From G963667675 sp963667675 (GTDB lineage Bacteria; Chloroflexota; Dehalococcoidia; Lucifugimonadales; UBA3495), in NCBI GenBank assembly GCA_963667675.1, contig OY763929.1:2294001-2358000 (forward strand): DNA of 64,000 bases, in the 5' to 3' direction. A program made the translations under genes and the position numbers. Positions 8,683 through 17,791 of the stretch are shown one piece after another (position 1 is the first letter of the stretch; every line of letters begins with the position of its first letter). Below the pieces are notes generated by a model. The model was not told the origin of the DNA. It made no database searches and worked only from the letters and a program-made list of their open reading frames with translations.

Positions 8683-11169
8683 ATGACCAACGTACTCGAC
8701 AAGCTGAGCCGCCTGGTCACAGCCCGCCCATACGTCACCATCCTAGTCCTACTCGTCATCACCGCGGCGCTGGTCGCCGGCGTTGACCGTCGGGCCCCGC
8801 CCACCGAGGGGGCCGACCTGGCCTTCCTTCCGCCGGGGAACCCCGTGGCCGAAGCGACCAACGACATCGGCGAATTATTCGAGGAGTCGGGTGAAATCAG
8901 CGTGGTGACGCTGGTCTTCCGCGGAGAGGCGCTCACGCCCGGCGGCCTGTCCCAGATGTCCAGGCTGACCGACGCCGTCCAAAATCACCCGGACGTGCGC
9001 GACCTGCTGGCCCGCGTCGACCCGATTGTCTCCCCCCCGCACCTGATAAACAACGTACTGCAGGCGGACGACTTTGCATCGGTCACGCAAGAGCAGATAG
9101 ACGCCGCGCTCCGGGACTTCCCGGTGATTCAGGCGGCCGTGGACGGGCTGACCGGGACCGACGCCGACGGCTCGCCGGTGGCCATCGCCAACATACGCTT
9201 GACCGACACCGGAGACGAAAGGGCCCAGGACGCCGAGCGGAGCATCCACGAGCTTGCGATAGACGATGAAGGCCCGCTGAGCGTAAGCAGCATCTCTCCC
9301 ACCGTCGTCGAGGATGAGTACAAAGAAGCGACGGAGTCGGGAATGGCGCCGTTGATAGGGTTGGCGCTGCTGCTGATAACGGCGCTGCTGCTGCTCTTCA
9401 CCCGAGCCCTGTCGGATACCCTGTTGACGCTGGCGGGACTCGTCATAGCGATAATATGGGTTGTCGGAGCCGAGGGCTGGCTGGGCCCCAACGGGTTGGG
9501 ACTGATAGGCCCGCCCAGTTCGCTGACCGCTATGGTGCCGGTCATCATCATCAGCCTCACGGTGGACTACGCAATCCAAGCCGTCTCCCACTACCGCGAG
9601 CAGCGGGTTGCCGGCGAGTCCGTCCTACAGGCCGTGAGGATGGGACTGCGCAACGTCACCATCCCGCTGATGCTCGCCGCCATCACCACAATGGTCAGCC
9701 TGCTGGTCGGCCTGGTTTCCCCCATCGACGTCATCGGCGACTTTGGCGTCGTAGCCGCCCTGGGGGTGGGGATGAGCCTCATCGTCATGCTCACCCTGAT
9801 TCCCGCCGGCCGGACCATCATCGACCGCCGCCGGGAGGCCCGGGGATCTCTGCCGCCGGCCCGGCCTATTGCCAACGCCCTACCCGGAATCAGCCAAGTA
9901 GCCCAGCGGCTGGGGCACACGGTGACCCGTTGGCCAGCGCCCTTCCTCGCGGTTGTAATAGCGGTGACCATCGGGCTGGGATTCGCCGCCACGGGGCTGA
10001 AGTCGGAATTCAGCATTAAAGACGTCCTGCCGCGAGGCGGGACCGTGCTGGAGGATATGAATACCCTCGAAGCAGCAGTGGGCGGCTCCACCGAGCTTGC
10101 CAGTGTGCTGCTAAAAGCTGAAGCCACCGAGACCCGCACCTTTCTGAATCTCCAAGACCTTGCCGCGGCCTTCGAGGACGAAGACCGCCGGCCCCCGGCG
10201 GCAGCGGGACCGCTCCAGGCGTCGTACTACTCTTACTTGATCGACTGGACTGACGACTCCGGTGAGGCCGGGGACAACTACGACTCCGAACTGGCTGATC
10301 TATTCCGGGATGCCTCTGCAGGACTGAAGTTCGACCAGGACTTGATGCAAGAGGTTCTCAGCAGGCTTGCCGCCATTGAGCCGGGCATGGCACACTCGCT
10401 GCTCAACGACCCCGAGGGCATCGACACGTTGCTGCTCCAGTTCCCGGCGTACGTGGACGACCCGAAGCAGTCCAGGATGCTGCAAGAGGAAATCGAGGCG
10501 CTCTGGCGCGGCGATGACAGCGCGCTCACGGTGACCTCGGACAGCGTCGTCGCCATTGCAGTCACGGACCAAATCACCGACGGGCAGACTGTCGCCATCA
10601 GCATCACCATCGCCGTGGCCCTGGGTATCCTCACCATCTTCTTCTGGGTGACGCTGCGACAGTTGGCGCTGGGGTTCGTCGCCGTGGGGCCCATCGTACT
10701 GGTGCTTATCTCCGTATTGGGCACCATGGCCCTGCTGGATATTCCCTACACCCTGGTCACGTCGATTATCACCGCGCTGTCCATCGGAATCGGCGTGGAC
10801 TACACCATCCACGTGATTCACCGCTACCGGGAGGAGTTCACCCGCCTGCGCAACCCGGAGAGGGCGGCGGTCCAGACCCTGGCCACCACCGGCTCGGCGT
10901 TGCTGGGCTCGGCGCTGACCACGGCCTTCGGATTCGGGGTGCTGATAGCCTCGCCGCTCCTTGCCTCCCAGCAGTTCGGCATCACGGCCACCATAACCAT
11001 CCTCTACTCCCTGATAGTGTCCATCCTGGTGGTGCTGCCCGCCATGGTGGTCTGGGGCGCCTATCAGAACATGCGAATGCGGTCGATGGTCGAGCGTATG
11101 TGGGATGACCTGGACGTGGCCATCGAGGACGTGCACCGTCGTCACGAGCAAGGGCAAGGCTCGTCGTAG
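8683..11169 (+). CDS. MMPL/RND-superfamily (HAE3-like) exporter
   Basis: This 828-residue integral membrane protein has the duplicated RND layout: one helix, a large extracytoplasmic domain, a five- to six-helix bundle, then the same again. The repeated motif TVDYAIQAVSHYRE (about residue 294) and VDYTIHVIHRYREE (about residue 705) marks the two sterol-sensing-like/MMPL bundles. Family members include hopanoid transporter HpnN, mycobacterial MmpL lipid exporters and proteins implicated in bacterial sterol trafficking. Ten bases separate it from the methyltransferase gene downstream, so the two are probably co-transcribed. That context favours a lipid-type substrate, as inference only. A generic drug or solvent exporter is the alternative. 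Confidence 0.85.
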   Translation: MTNVLDKLSRLVTARPYVTILVLLVITAALVAGVDRRAPPTEGADLAFLPPGNPVAEATNDIGELFEESGEISVVTLVFRGEALTPGGLSQMSRLTDAVQNHPDVRDLLARVDPIVSPPHLINNVLQADDFASVTQEQIDAALRDFPVIQAAVDGLTGTDADGSPVAIANIRLTDTGDERAQDAERSIHELAIDDEGPLSVSSISPTVVEDEYKEATESGMAPLIGLALLLITALLLLFTRALSDTLLTLAGLVIAIIWVVGAEGWLGPNGLGLIGPPSSLTAMVPVIIISLTVDYAIQAVSHYREQRVAGESVLQAVRMGLRNVTIPLMLAAITTMVSLLVGLVSPIDVIGDFGVVAALGVGMSLIVMLTLIPAGRTIIDRRREARGSLPPARPIANALPGISQVAQRLGHTVTRWPAPFLAVVIAVTIGLGFAATGLKSEFSIKDVLPRGGTVLEDMNTLEAAVGGSTELASVLLKAEATETRTFLNLQDLAAAFEDEDRRPPAAAGPLQASYYSYLIDWTDDSGEAGDNYDSELADLFRDASAGLKFDQDLMQEVLSRLAAIEPGMAHSLLNDPEGIDTLLLQFPAYVDDPKQSRMLQEEIEALWRGDDSALTVTSDSVVAIAVTDQITDGQTVAISITIAVALGILTIFFWVTLRQLALGFVAVGPIVLVLISVLGTMALLDIPYTLVTSIITALSIGIGVDYTIHVIHRYREEFTRLRNPERAAVQTLATTGSALLGSALTTAFGFGVLIASPLLASQQFGITATITILYSLIVSILVVLPAMVVWGAYQNMRMRSMVERMWDDLDVAIEDVHRRHEQGQGSS

Positions 11170-11179
11170 GAAGCAGCCT

Positions 11180-12220
11180 ATGCAACTGCGCAAATTGTCC
11201 AATGGGTTGAAGGCTGCGTACCGCGGTTCGGACGTCCGCCGCCGCGTGAAACGCTTCGATGGATGGATAGACAGAGCGCATGTTGAGGATGCCGGGCCCG
11301 ACACAGGCTACGATCACGCCGAAACGGTCAAGGAATACTACGACCTTTGCAGCGAGTTCATGGTGTTCGGTTGGAGCGAATCACTCCACTTCGCTCCGCT
11401 TTCGCCCCATGAGAGCCTGGAGGACTCCCAGGCCCGCCACCAGCGGCTGATGATTGCCAAGCTGGAGTTGAACGAAGGCATGACGGTAATCGACGTGGGT
11501 TGCGGCATCGGCGGCCCCATGCGCCGCGTCGTCCGGGAGGGCGGCGTCAGGGTCACCGGCGTCAATAACAATGAAATCCAGTTAGAGAAAGCAAAATCGT
11601 TGAACGCCGAGGCAGGGATCGACCACATGGTCTACTACCTGGCGTGCAGCTTCATGGACATGAGCGCCGTCGCGGACGACGCGTTCGACCGGGGATACGC
11701 CATCGAATCGACGTGCCATGCGCCGGACAAGGCGGGCGCATTCGCCGAGATTTACCGCGTGCTGAAACCCGGGGCCCTCTTCTGGGGCCAGGAAATGTGC
11801 ATGACGGACAAGTTCGACCCCGGCGACAACCGGCACCGAGCCATCAAGATGGAGTTGATGCGCGGCATCGCGCTCAAGGACATCGCGACTATGGGTGAAG
11901 TAAACCGGGCCCTTGAAGCGGCGGGATTTGAGATTATCGAGGCGAAGGACCGGGCTGTCGATGAGAACAGTCCGGCCACGCCGTGGTATCAGCCCATGGA
12001 AGGCCGGTCTAATACGCTGGGCAACGCCCTGCGCAGGATTCCGCTGGGCCGCAAGGCATTCATCGGAGCATCCAAGCTGGCCGAGGCGCTGGGCATGTTT
12101 CCAAAGGGGTCCGCCGGAGTCGTCGGACTATTAGACCGCACCGCCGAAGCCTATGTGGCAGGCGGCAAGTCCGGGGTCTTCACCACGTTGTACTGCTTCC
12201 TGGCCCGCAAGCCCCTTTAG
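11180..12220 (+). CDS. Sterol C24-methyltransferase-like SAM methyltransferase
   Basis: This 346-residue class I SAM-dependent methyltransferase matches the four signature regions of eukaryotic sterol 24-C-methyltransferases (ERG6/SMT): region I as FGWSESLHF (residues 63-71; SMTs have YEYGWGxSFHF), SAM site VIDVGCGIGGP (103-113), YAIESTCHAPD (173-183) and EMCMTDKFDP (205-214). The C-terminal sterol_MT_C-type end is also present: PWYQPM, GRKAF, PKGSAGVV, and finally GGKSGVFTTLYCFLARKPL. Length is the usual SMT length. The altered region I, which contacts substrate in SMTs, hints at a different sterol or triterpenoid. The ATG at 11180 follows AGGAAGC. No squalene or oxidosqualene cyclase is in the window, so the substrate is unproven. 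Confidence 0.8.
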   Translation: MQLRKLSNGLKAAYRGSDVRRRVKRFDGWIDRAHVEDAGPDTGYDHAETVKEYYDLCSEFMVFGWSESLHFAPLSPHESLEDSQARHQRLMIAKLELNEGMTVIDVGCGIGGPMRRVVREGGVRVTGVNNNEIQLEKAKSLNAEAGIDHMVYYLACSFMDMSAVADDAFDRGYAIESTCHAPDKAGAFAEIYRVLKPGALFWGQEMCMTDKFDPGDNRHRAIKMELMRGIALKDIATMGEVNRALEAAGFEIIEAKDRAVDENSPATPWYQPMEGRSNTLGNALRRIPLGRKAFIGASKLAEALGMFPKGSAGVVGLLDRTAEAYVAGGKSGVFTTLYCFLARKPL

Positions 12221-12264
12221 GGCCCTCCTCTTCCCGGTATCCGGGGCGACCTTCCCACGACGTA

Positions 12265-14292
12265 TTAGACGTTTATCTCGCGTCTCTGTTCCGCGATTAG
12301 GAACCTCAGCTTCTTGCTGGGTTTCATCGAGGGGAACGGGTTGAACCGAAGTTCGTAATCGAACGGGAACATTTCCAAGGTGAAATAGTGCGCTATCATC
12401 AGCACGTTCACCGTCAGTTGCAGGTCCATCCACCGCGAACCCAGACACCTGTGGGTGCCCAGACCGTAGGGTGCGTACCCGGGACCCAGGTGTTCGTCCC
12501 GCGGATGCTTATACCTGTCTATGTCGAACGAAAACGGGTCCGGGAAGACGTCGTCCATGTAATGCGCCGCCGTCTGGGCGATGAAGATACGCGACCCAAC
12601 CGGGAGTTCGTAGTCCTCGACCACGCACATGTTCATCACGGTTCGGATAGACATGGGGACTATGGGGTACATGCGCAGGCATTCCATGAGGAGACGGTGA
12701 GTGACGTCGATTGCGGAGAGGGTGTAGTCCCCGCTCTTAGGATCGCCGTCACCGAACAGGGCGTCGGCTTCGGCCCGGATTTTTTCGTGCATCTCGGGCT
12801 GCGACACCATGGCGTAGAGAGCGAAGCTGAGGGCGTCGCCAAGGTACACGCTGGCGATCAGCGCTGCGGAAAGCTGGAAGCGCAGCGTCGTCTCAGGCAC
12901 GAACTGCGGGTCGCTCGCGTGCAGGCTGAGCCAGTCGTCGGCAAGGTCCCGCTCAGAACCGGCGCGTTGCGCGGGTGTATGGCCGCTCTGCACACGTTCC
13001 AGCAATACGTCCACGGCCTTGGCCCGGCGTTTCATATCCGGGGTGCGCAGCATGAATTTGGGCAGCACCTTCAACATGTGAGTGAGGAGCGCCCGTTCCT
13101 TGTACTTCGCCAAATCGTCGAAGATATCTTGAGAGTCAACGCCGACAAAGAGGGGCGAGAGTTGCGCGTTGACCAACTGCCGGCTCATGCTCGTCGCCGG
13201 CAAGGTGTCTCCAATCGTCCACTCTGCCATGTGCTTCCGAACATGACGGTAGAGGCTGCCCAACTGACTTTCCAGTCTTCTGCGGGAATACGCCGGCTGC
13301 ATGGCCTTGCGCATGCGAAAGTGGTCGGCTCCGTCCAGGGAAGGCATTACACCCGACGCGCCGTAGACCTTCTCAAAGTCGGAGAAGTAGTCCTTGACCC
13401 GCAGGTACATGCGCCCGCGCCGGTGTACCCATTCATTCGTTTCCGGCCCGGCCAGGAAGAGCATGGGCTTGACGAACGGCAACTGCAGCTTAAACACCGG
13501 GCCATACTTTTTCGCAAGGTCTGCAAAGAGCGCAGCAACGTTGCCGGAGCGCAGGTGGCGATTGAACAGCAACTTACGCAGCGGAACGTTCGGTATCTCC
13601 TTGGTAAAGGCGGACCGTCGAAGCAACGGCCCGGCCAGGTTTTGGGACACCGCCTCAGCCATGGACCGCCCGAGCAAGTCCATCTGGCAAATGAACTTGA
13701 TGCGCTCCTCGGAATCGTCATCCAACTGGAATATGAAACGAAAGACGTCGCAAGTATTTACGAGACAGATGATGATGACGTCTCTGGGCCCCGGAATATC
13801 GTTGTTGAAGATGGCGTTGCTGATGCGGGTCTTGACGAACTGGACTTCAGCGCCAGCCTGGGAACCGCTCATCAGGTCTGTCTGCCGGGCGGTGGGAGAC
13901 AGGGTCCAATAGTCTCCGTCGTGGTGTTCCAACACCTTCAGGGCGACCAAGCGGTCCAAGGTCAAGTCGATGATTTTCTCAGATTGAGGGGCCAGCCTCT
14001 CAATCCAGTACTGGGCGTTCCGCTGGGTCGGTTCGTCCGCTATTTGCTTGAGAATAGGGTCTAAGATGTGGCTCCCCGTGGGCGTCTTGTCAACAAGAAA
14101 CAAGGACTCCACGTCAGTGTCGATGCGGGACATGAGGGACAACTCCGCCAGCACTGCGCCGGCCACAGCGCAGTTCAAGTCCCAGCCAGGCACCTGGTAA
14201 AAGTACCCGTTCTCCTCGCTGAGGAGCATCAGGATAAGTTCCTCGGGCAAACCCAACTGGTGGGCTGCAACGCCCTTGGTAGTAGTGGCCAT
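12265..14292 (-). CDS. GPP34 (GOLPH3-like)-cytochrome P450 fusion protein
   Basis: This single 675-residue frame holds two domains. Residues about 10-225 look like GPP34, the PI4P-binding Golgi phosphoprotein fold: LPEELILMLLSEENGY, AVAGAVLAELSLMSRI, DKTPTGSHILDPIL, then a helical C-terminal part. Residues about 235-670 are a cytochrome P450: ExxR at Glu537/Arg540 (MECLRMYP), the DPFSFDIDRY meander, and the haem loop APYGLGTHRCLG with Cys616; Tyr replaces the usual Phe. The I-helix segment (VYLGDALSF) lacks the usual acid-Thr pair. It has no N-terminal membrane helix, so GPP34 may supply membrane contact. It converges on the sterol-methyltransferase gene 45 bases away. Both domain calls are good; the reaction is unknown. 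Confidence 0.82.
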   Translation of the reverse strand: MATTTKGVAAHQLGLPEELILMLLSEENGYFYQVPGWDLNCAVAGAVLAELSLMSRIDTDVESLFLVDKTPTGSHILDPILKQIADEPTQRNAQYWIERLAPQSEKIIDLTLDRLVALKVLEHHDGDYWTLSPTARQTDLMSGSQAGAEVQFVKTRISNAIFNNDIPGPRDVIIICLVNTCDVFRFIFQLDDDSEERIKFICQMDLLGRSMAEAVSQNLAGPLLRRSAFTKEIPNVPLRKLLFNRHLRSGNVAALFADLAKKYGPVFKLQLPFVKPMLFLAGPETNEWVHRRGRMYLRVKDYFSDFEKVYGASGVMPSLDGADHFRMRKAMQPAYSRRRLESQLGSLYRHVRKHMAEWTIGDTLPATSMSRQLVNAQLSPLFVGVDSQDIFDDLAKYKERALLTHMLKVLPKFMLRTPDMKRRAKAVDVLLERVQSGHTPAQRAGSERDLADDWLSLHASDPQFVPETTLRFQLSAALIASVYLGDALSFALYAMVSQPEMHEKIRAEADALFGDGDPKSGDYTLSAIDVTHRLLMECLRMYPIVPMSIRTVMNMCVVEDYELPVGSRIFIAQTAAHYMDDVFPDPFSFDIDRYKHPRDEHLGPGYAPYGLGTHRCLGSRWMDLQLTVNVLMIAHYFTLEMFPFDYELRFNPFPSMKPSKKLRFLIAEQRREINV

Positions 14293-14357
14293 CAGGTCCG
14301 GTCTCCGTCCTTCATCCGAATGCCCAAACGCCGCCTATCATCGGACTATATATGTTG

Positions 14358-14386
14358 AGTATAACTCCCAAGCTGGCAGACTACAA
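14358..14386 (-). promoter_or_regulatory. Candidate promoter of the GPP34-P450 gene
   Basis: On the minus strand TTGTAG (14386-14381) and TATACT (14363-14358) are separated by exactly 17 bases. Initiation near 14351 would give a leader of about 60 bases to the ATG at 14292. Confidence 0.5.
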
Positions 14387-14455
14387 TTGCCGTACCGGAC
14401 AGATACCGCGTTCTTTGAAGCGCCAAGTGTAACTTCAGGGTCGGCGTGTTAGACT

Positions 14456-16129
14456 TTGCCGGTCAGGCGAAAACCTACAGGAGCAAAATCCACGTTGCGG
14501 CCGATAGCCGAGATCGCCGAAAAAATGGGCCTGGACCCGCAAGCCCTGGTCCCCTATGGACGCCACAAGGCCAAGGTGACTCTGGACGCCGCGGCCGGAG
14601 GCGGCAAGCGGGGCAAGCTCATCGTAGTCACTGGAATGACGCCGACCCCGGCGGGCGAGGGCAAGACGACCACGACAGTGGGGCTGACCCAGGCTTTTGG
14701 ACGTCTGGGAGTCAACGCCGTCGCAACCCTTCGCGAGCCGTCGCTGGGGCCGATTTTCGGGATCAAGGGCGGCGGCACGGGAGGCGGGCTATCGCGAGTA
14801 GAGCCGGAGGACGAGGTCAACATCCACTTCACCGGCGACGCCCACGCCGTCTCCTCGGCCCACAACTTGCTGGCTGCCCTGACCGACAACGCCGCGCAGC
14901 GCGGGCAGATAGCCGGCACGTCGCCCGACGGCATCACCCTGCGCCGGGTGTCCGACATGGAGGAGCGGTCCCTCCGCCAGGTGGTCACTGGCATCGGCGG
15001 GTCCGGCAACGCCCCTGTTAGAGAGACGGGATTCGACATCGTCTCTGCCTCAGAGGTCATGGCCATCCTGGCCCTCAGCAGCGGCTTGCAAGACCTGCGG
15101 GACCGCTTGGGCCGCATCGTGGTGGGTTTCACCGGCGACAGGCAGCCGGTGGCGGCATCCGACATCAAGGGCGCTGTAGGCTCAATGATGTCGCTCCTCC
15201 GCCACGCCATGCTTCCCAACCTGGTGCAGACAACCGAGGGCCAGCCGGTCATCGTCCATACTGGCCCATTCGGCAACATCGCGCACGGGTGCAGTTCCAT
15301 TGTAGGCGACCAGTTGGCCCTGGGTTGCGCCGACTACGTGCTCACCGAGGCCGGGTTTGGCGCAGACCTGGGTTTCGAGAAGTTCATGCACATCAAGACC
15401 CGCGTGTCCCAACTGCGCCCCCACGGAGCGGTGATAGTCGCCACCGTCCGGGCCCTCAAGTTTCACGGCGGCGTTCGGACGGCGCAACTGGACACGCCCG
15501 ACCCCGCGGCGGTGGAAAGGGGAATGTCCAACCTGCGCCACCTGGTGGGCGTCATCCGGTCCTTCGGGCTTCCCGTGGTGGTTGCGCTGAACCTATTCCC
15601 GACCGACACGGAAGAAGAGTTGCGCCTGGCTAGGCAGGGCAGCGAAGAAGCGGGCGCGACGGCGGTGGAATGCGATCCCTTCACCGGAGGCGGGGCCGGG
15701 TGCACGGATCTGGCCGAGGTGCTGATGGCGGCTACCAGAGACGTGCCGGATGACGGAGTAGCCAAGATAGACTACGCCTACGAACTGTCGGACTCGCCGG
15801 AAGACAAAGTCCTGGCCCTGGCCCGGCGCGTTTACAACGCTGCCGACGTATCCTGGAGCGCCGGGGCCCGCCGGGAGTTGCGGCGGTTCCGTGAGTTGGG
15901 CTGGGGCGATTTGCCAATATGCATGGCCAAGACCCACCTGTCCATCAGCGACCGTCCTGAGCGCAAGGGGCGGCCCGCCGGCTACACCTTCGAGATTCGC
16001 GACGTGCGGGCCTCTGTTGGCGCAGGATTCATCTATCCCATCGCCGGCAACATCGTGACGATGCCCGGCCTTCCCGGCAGTCCCCGCGCGCTGGACGTGG
16101 ACGAACACGGCTCGGTGCTGAGGCTGTAG
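14456..16129 (+). CDS. fhs: Formate--tetrahydrofolate ligase
   Basis: The enzyme makes 10-formyl-THF from formate, THF and ATP in cytosolic one-carbon metabolism (also the Wood-Ljungdahl methyl branch). At 557 residues it matches the family length. Conserved parts are the P-loop TPTPAGEGKTTTTVGL, REPSLGPIFGIKGGGTGGG, HFTGDAHAVSSAHNLLAA, ETGFDIVSASEVMA, EAGFGADLGFEKFMHIK, and the C-terminal NIVTMPGLPGSPRA. The start is TTG at 14456; a second TTG at 14495 has AGGAG upstream and begins right at the conserved RPIAEIAEKMGL, so the true protein may be 13 residues shorter. No other Wood-Ljungdahl genes are near, so a biosynthetic role is the simplest reading. Confidence 0.95.
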   Translation: MPVRRKPTGAKSTLRPIAEIAEKMGLDPQALVPYGRHKAKVTLDAAAGGGKRGKLIVVTGMTPTPAGEGKTTTTVGLTQAFGRLGVNAVATLREPSLGPIFGIKGGGTGGGLSRVEPEDEVNIHFTGDAHAVSSAHNLLAALTDNAAQRGQIAGTSPDGITLRRVSDMEERSLRQVVTGIGGSGNAPVRETGFDIVSASEVMAILALSSGLQDLRDRLGRIVVGFTGDRQPVAASDIKGAVGSMMSLLRHAMLPNLVQTTEGQPVIVHTGPFGNIAHGCSSIVGDQLALGCADYVLTEAGFGADLGFEKFMHIKTRVSQLRPHGAVIVATVRALKFHGGVRTAQLDTPDPAAVERGMSNLRHLVGVIRSFGLPVVVALNLFPTDTEEELRLARQGSEEAGATAVECDPFTGGGAGCTDLAEVLMAATRDVPDDGVAKIDYAYELSDSPEDKVLALARRVYNAADVSWSAGARRELRRFRELGWGDLPICMAKTHLSISDRPERKGRPAGYTFEIRDVRASVGAGFIYPIAGNIVTMPGLPGSPRALDVDEHGSVLRL

Positions 16130-16326
16130 TTCCGGGCTTTCCGCCGGCCTGATTGTCCATCATCCGGACCCGCTCCCTCAGACGATGCACCTGTCCGCGT
16201 TAATGCTCAACCAAGGGCCTTTCGGGTTATAGGGAGGGAGGGAGGCAAGCAGCGTCATAGCCACGGACTCGTCCAGTCTATTGGGCAGCGACTCCCCCAT
16301 ATCCCGGGGACAAGTGAAGAGTAGTG
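16130..16326. other. Spacer without recognised features
   Basis: About 200 bases between fhs and a decayed gene. I see no gene, RNA or clear terminator here. Confidence 0.6.
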
Positions 16327-16640
16327 TTAAACGATACGAAGCGTATGGTGGAAGATCTCGGTAACGAAATCATCCCAAGCGGCGGCGTCATGCAGAATGT
16401 GGTAAAGGGAGAAATCCCTGGCAACGTTCATATCGTTTAGGCGTCTGCGCATTTCTGGGGTTACGACGCCAAGAACCGCAAAGTTCCGGGCTCTGGGCGG
16501 AGTCTCGGCGAAACTCTTTCGAATAGCCCCCAATCGTTCGAGCGCACCGGCGGGGTCGGTGCCGCTCTTGATTTCCACCGTGGACGCGATTTGCCATTCC
16601 TTGCTTCAGTAACTTCGCCAGTGATATAAAGACTCGGACG
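16327..16640 (-). pseudogene. Decayed C-terminal fragment of a PD-(D/E)XK-like nuclease-associated protein
   Basis: On the minus strand a frame runs KEWQIASTVEIKSG, then DPAGALERLGAIRKSF, to a stop at 16327. EIKSG resembles the E-x-K half of a restriction-endonuclease-fold active site. A TGA lies five codons before KEWQ, and a different frame upstream encodes PSLYITGEVTEA, which would join naturally to KEWQ, so a small indel seems to have broken the gene near 16600-16620. No full-length 5' part is visible. The fragment borders the DUF262-HEPN pair on the opposite strand. Family identity is tentative. Confidence 0.45.
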
Positions 16641-16735
16641 CATTTCGGAACCTTATCATCAGCATACTCCACACGTTCTGGCAGCCGCATTCAACTTGAA
16701 CACCTATCTACACGTTTCTTATGGGAGTCCTGGAA

Positions 16736-17791
16736 ATGACCACAGAAACCGATGAAATCATCGAGCGGATAGAGTCGGAGGAAGAAGATGTTGACGTCGG
16801 CACACCACTCTATCGAATTCGGTCGTATCCGTCAGATCCTGAGTTGGAAACTTTACACGCCAGATGGAACCGAGGAGACATTGTAATTCCCAGATTCCAA
16901 CGAGGATTCGTTTGGAAGCCCACCCAAGCCAGTCGGTTGATTGAGTCATTCCTAATTGGCCTGCCCGTTCCCGGCATCTTTGTGTTCGTGGAGGGAGGAG
17001 GCAGCCAGAAGCAGTTGGTAATTGACGGCCAGCAACGCTTGCGCAGCGTGTTCGGTTTTTTCGATGGCCACCTGCCTGACGGAAAGGTTTTCAGGCTAAT
17101 TGGCGTAGACGAGCGGTGGGAGGGTAAACGGTACGTTGATCTTGAGCCTTCCGAGAAGACAACGTTGCTCACCTCGGTACTGCGTGTTGTCAACATTGAG
17201 CACTTAAGGGCAGAGCAGGACGATTATAGCGTCTACCAAATATTTGAACGGCTAAATACTGGCGGAATGCTACTTACCCCTCAGGAGATACGCAACAGTT
17301 CTTACCACGGTCCCTTCAATGACATGTTGGTAGAGATGAACAAAGAGCAAGCGTGGCGGGATATTTTCGGCACACCACAATCAGACGCCAGAATGCGGGA
17401 CGTTGAGTTGATAGTGCGGTTCTTAGCCCTATATGAACGATCTGATTCCTATATCAAACCCATGAAGAAATTCATTAGCGATTATATGGCAATCCATCAA
17501 AGAGAACCGAACACGGAAGACTACCGGCGTATCTTCCGAGAGTCCACGCGTCAGGTAGTTGATTCCCTTGGCGAAAAGCCATTCCACATACGGAGGGGCC
17601 TTAACGTCGCCGTATTCGACTCTGTTATGGTTGCGTTTGCCAAGTCGAGTTCAATCCCTCCGGATATTCAGGAACGATACGAAATCCTCAAACAGAACCA
17701 GAAATTCATTGCCTCAACAACTGCTAGCACGACCGATGTCAACACTGTGCAAGAGCGGTTGGGATTAGCCTATAGGGTCTTGTTGCAGTAA
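16736..17791 (+). CDS. DUF262-domain (ParB/Srx-like) protein of a two-gene module
   Basis: This 351-residue protein has the DUF262 pattern: IPRFQRGFVWKPTQASRLIESF, VIDGQQRLRSVFGFFDG with the family's central DGQQR, and then IFERLNTGGMLLTPQEIRNSSYHG. Related domains occur in the GmrSD modification-dependent restriction enzyme, where DUF262 hydrolyses nucleotides or DNA. The ATG at 16736 has GGAG eight bases upstream; another in-frame ATG at 16721 is possible. The stop overlaps the next start by one base (TAATG). Base composition is visibly more AT-rich than the flanking housekeeping genes, consistent with horizontal acquisition. A defence role is inferred from family and context. Confidence 0.8.
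   Translation: MTTETDEIIERIESEEEDVDVGTPLYRIRSYPSDPELETLHARWNRGDIVIPRFQRGFVWKPTQASRLIESFLIGLPVPGIFVFVEGGGSQKQLVIDGQQRLRSVFGFFDGHLPDGKVFRLIGVDERWEGKRYVDLEPSEKTTLLTSVLRVVNIEHLRAEQDDYSVYQIFERLNTGGMLLTPQEIRNSSYHGPFNDMLVEMNKEQAWRDIFGTPQSDARMRDVELIVRFLALYERSDSYIKPMKKFISDYMAIHQREPNTEDYRRIFRESTRQVVDSLGEKPFHIRRGLNVAVFDSVMVAFAKSSSIPPDIQERYEILKQNQKFIASTTASTTDVNTVQERLGLAYRVLLQ

Noticed and set aside
12388..14064. 558-residue plus-strand frame opposite the GPP34-P450 gene.
   Set aside because: It is the antisense shadow of a verified coding frame and has no recognisable domain.
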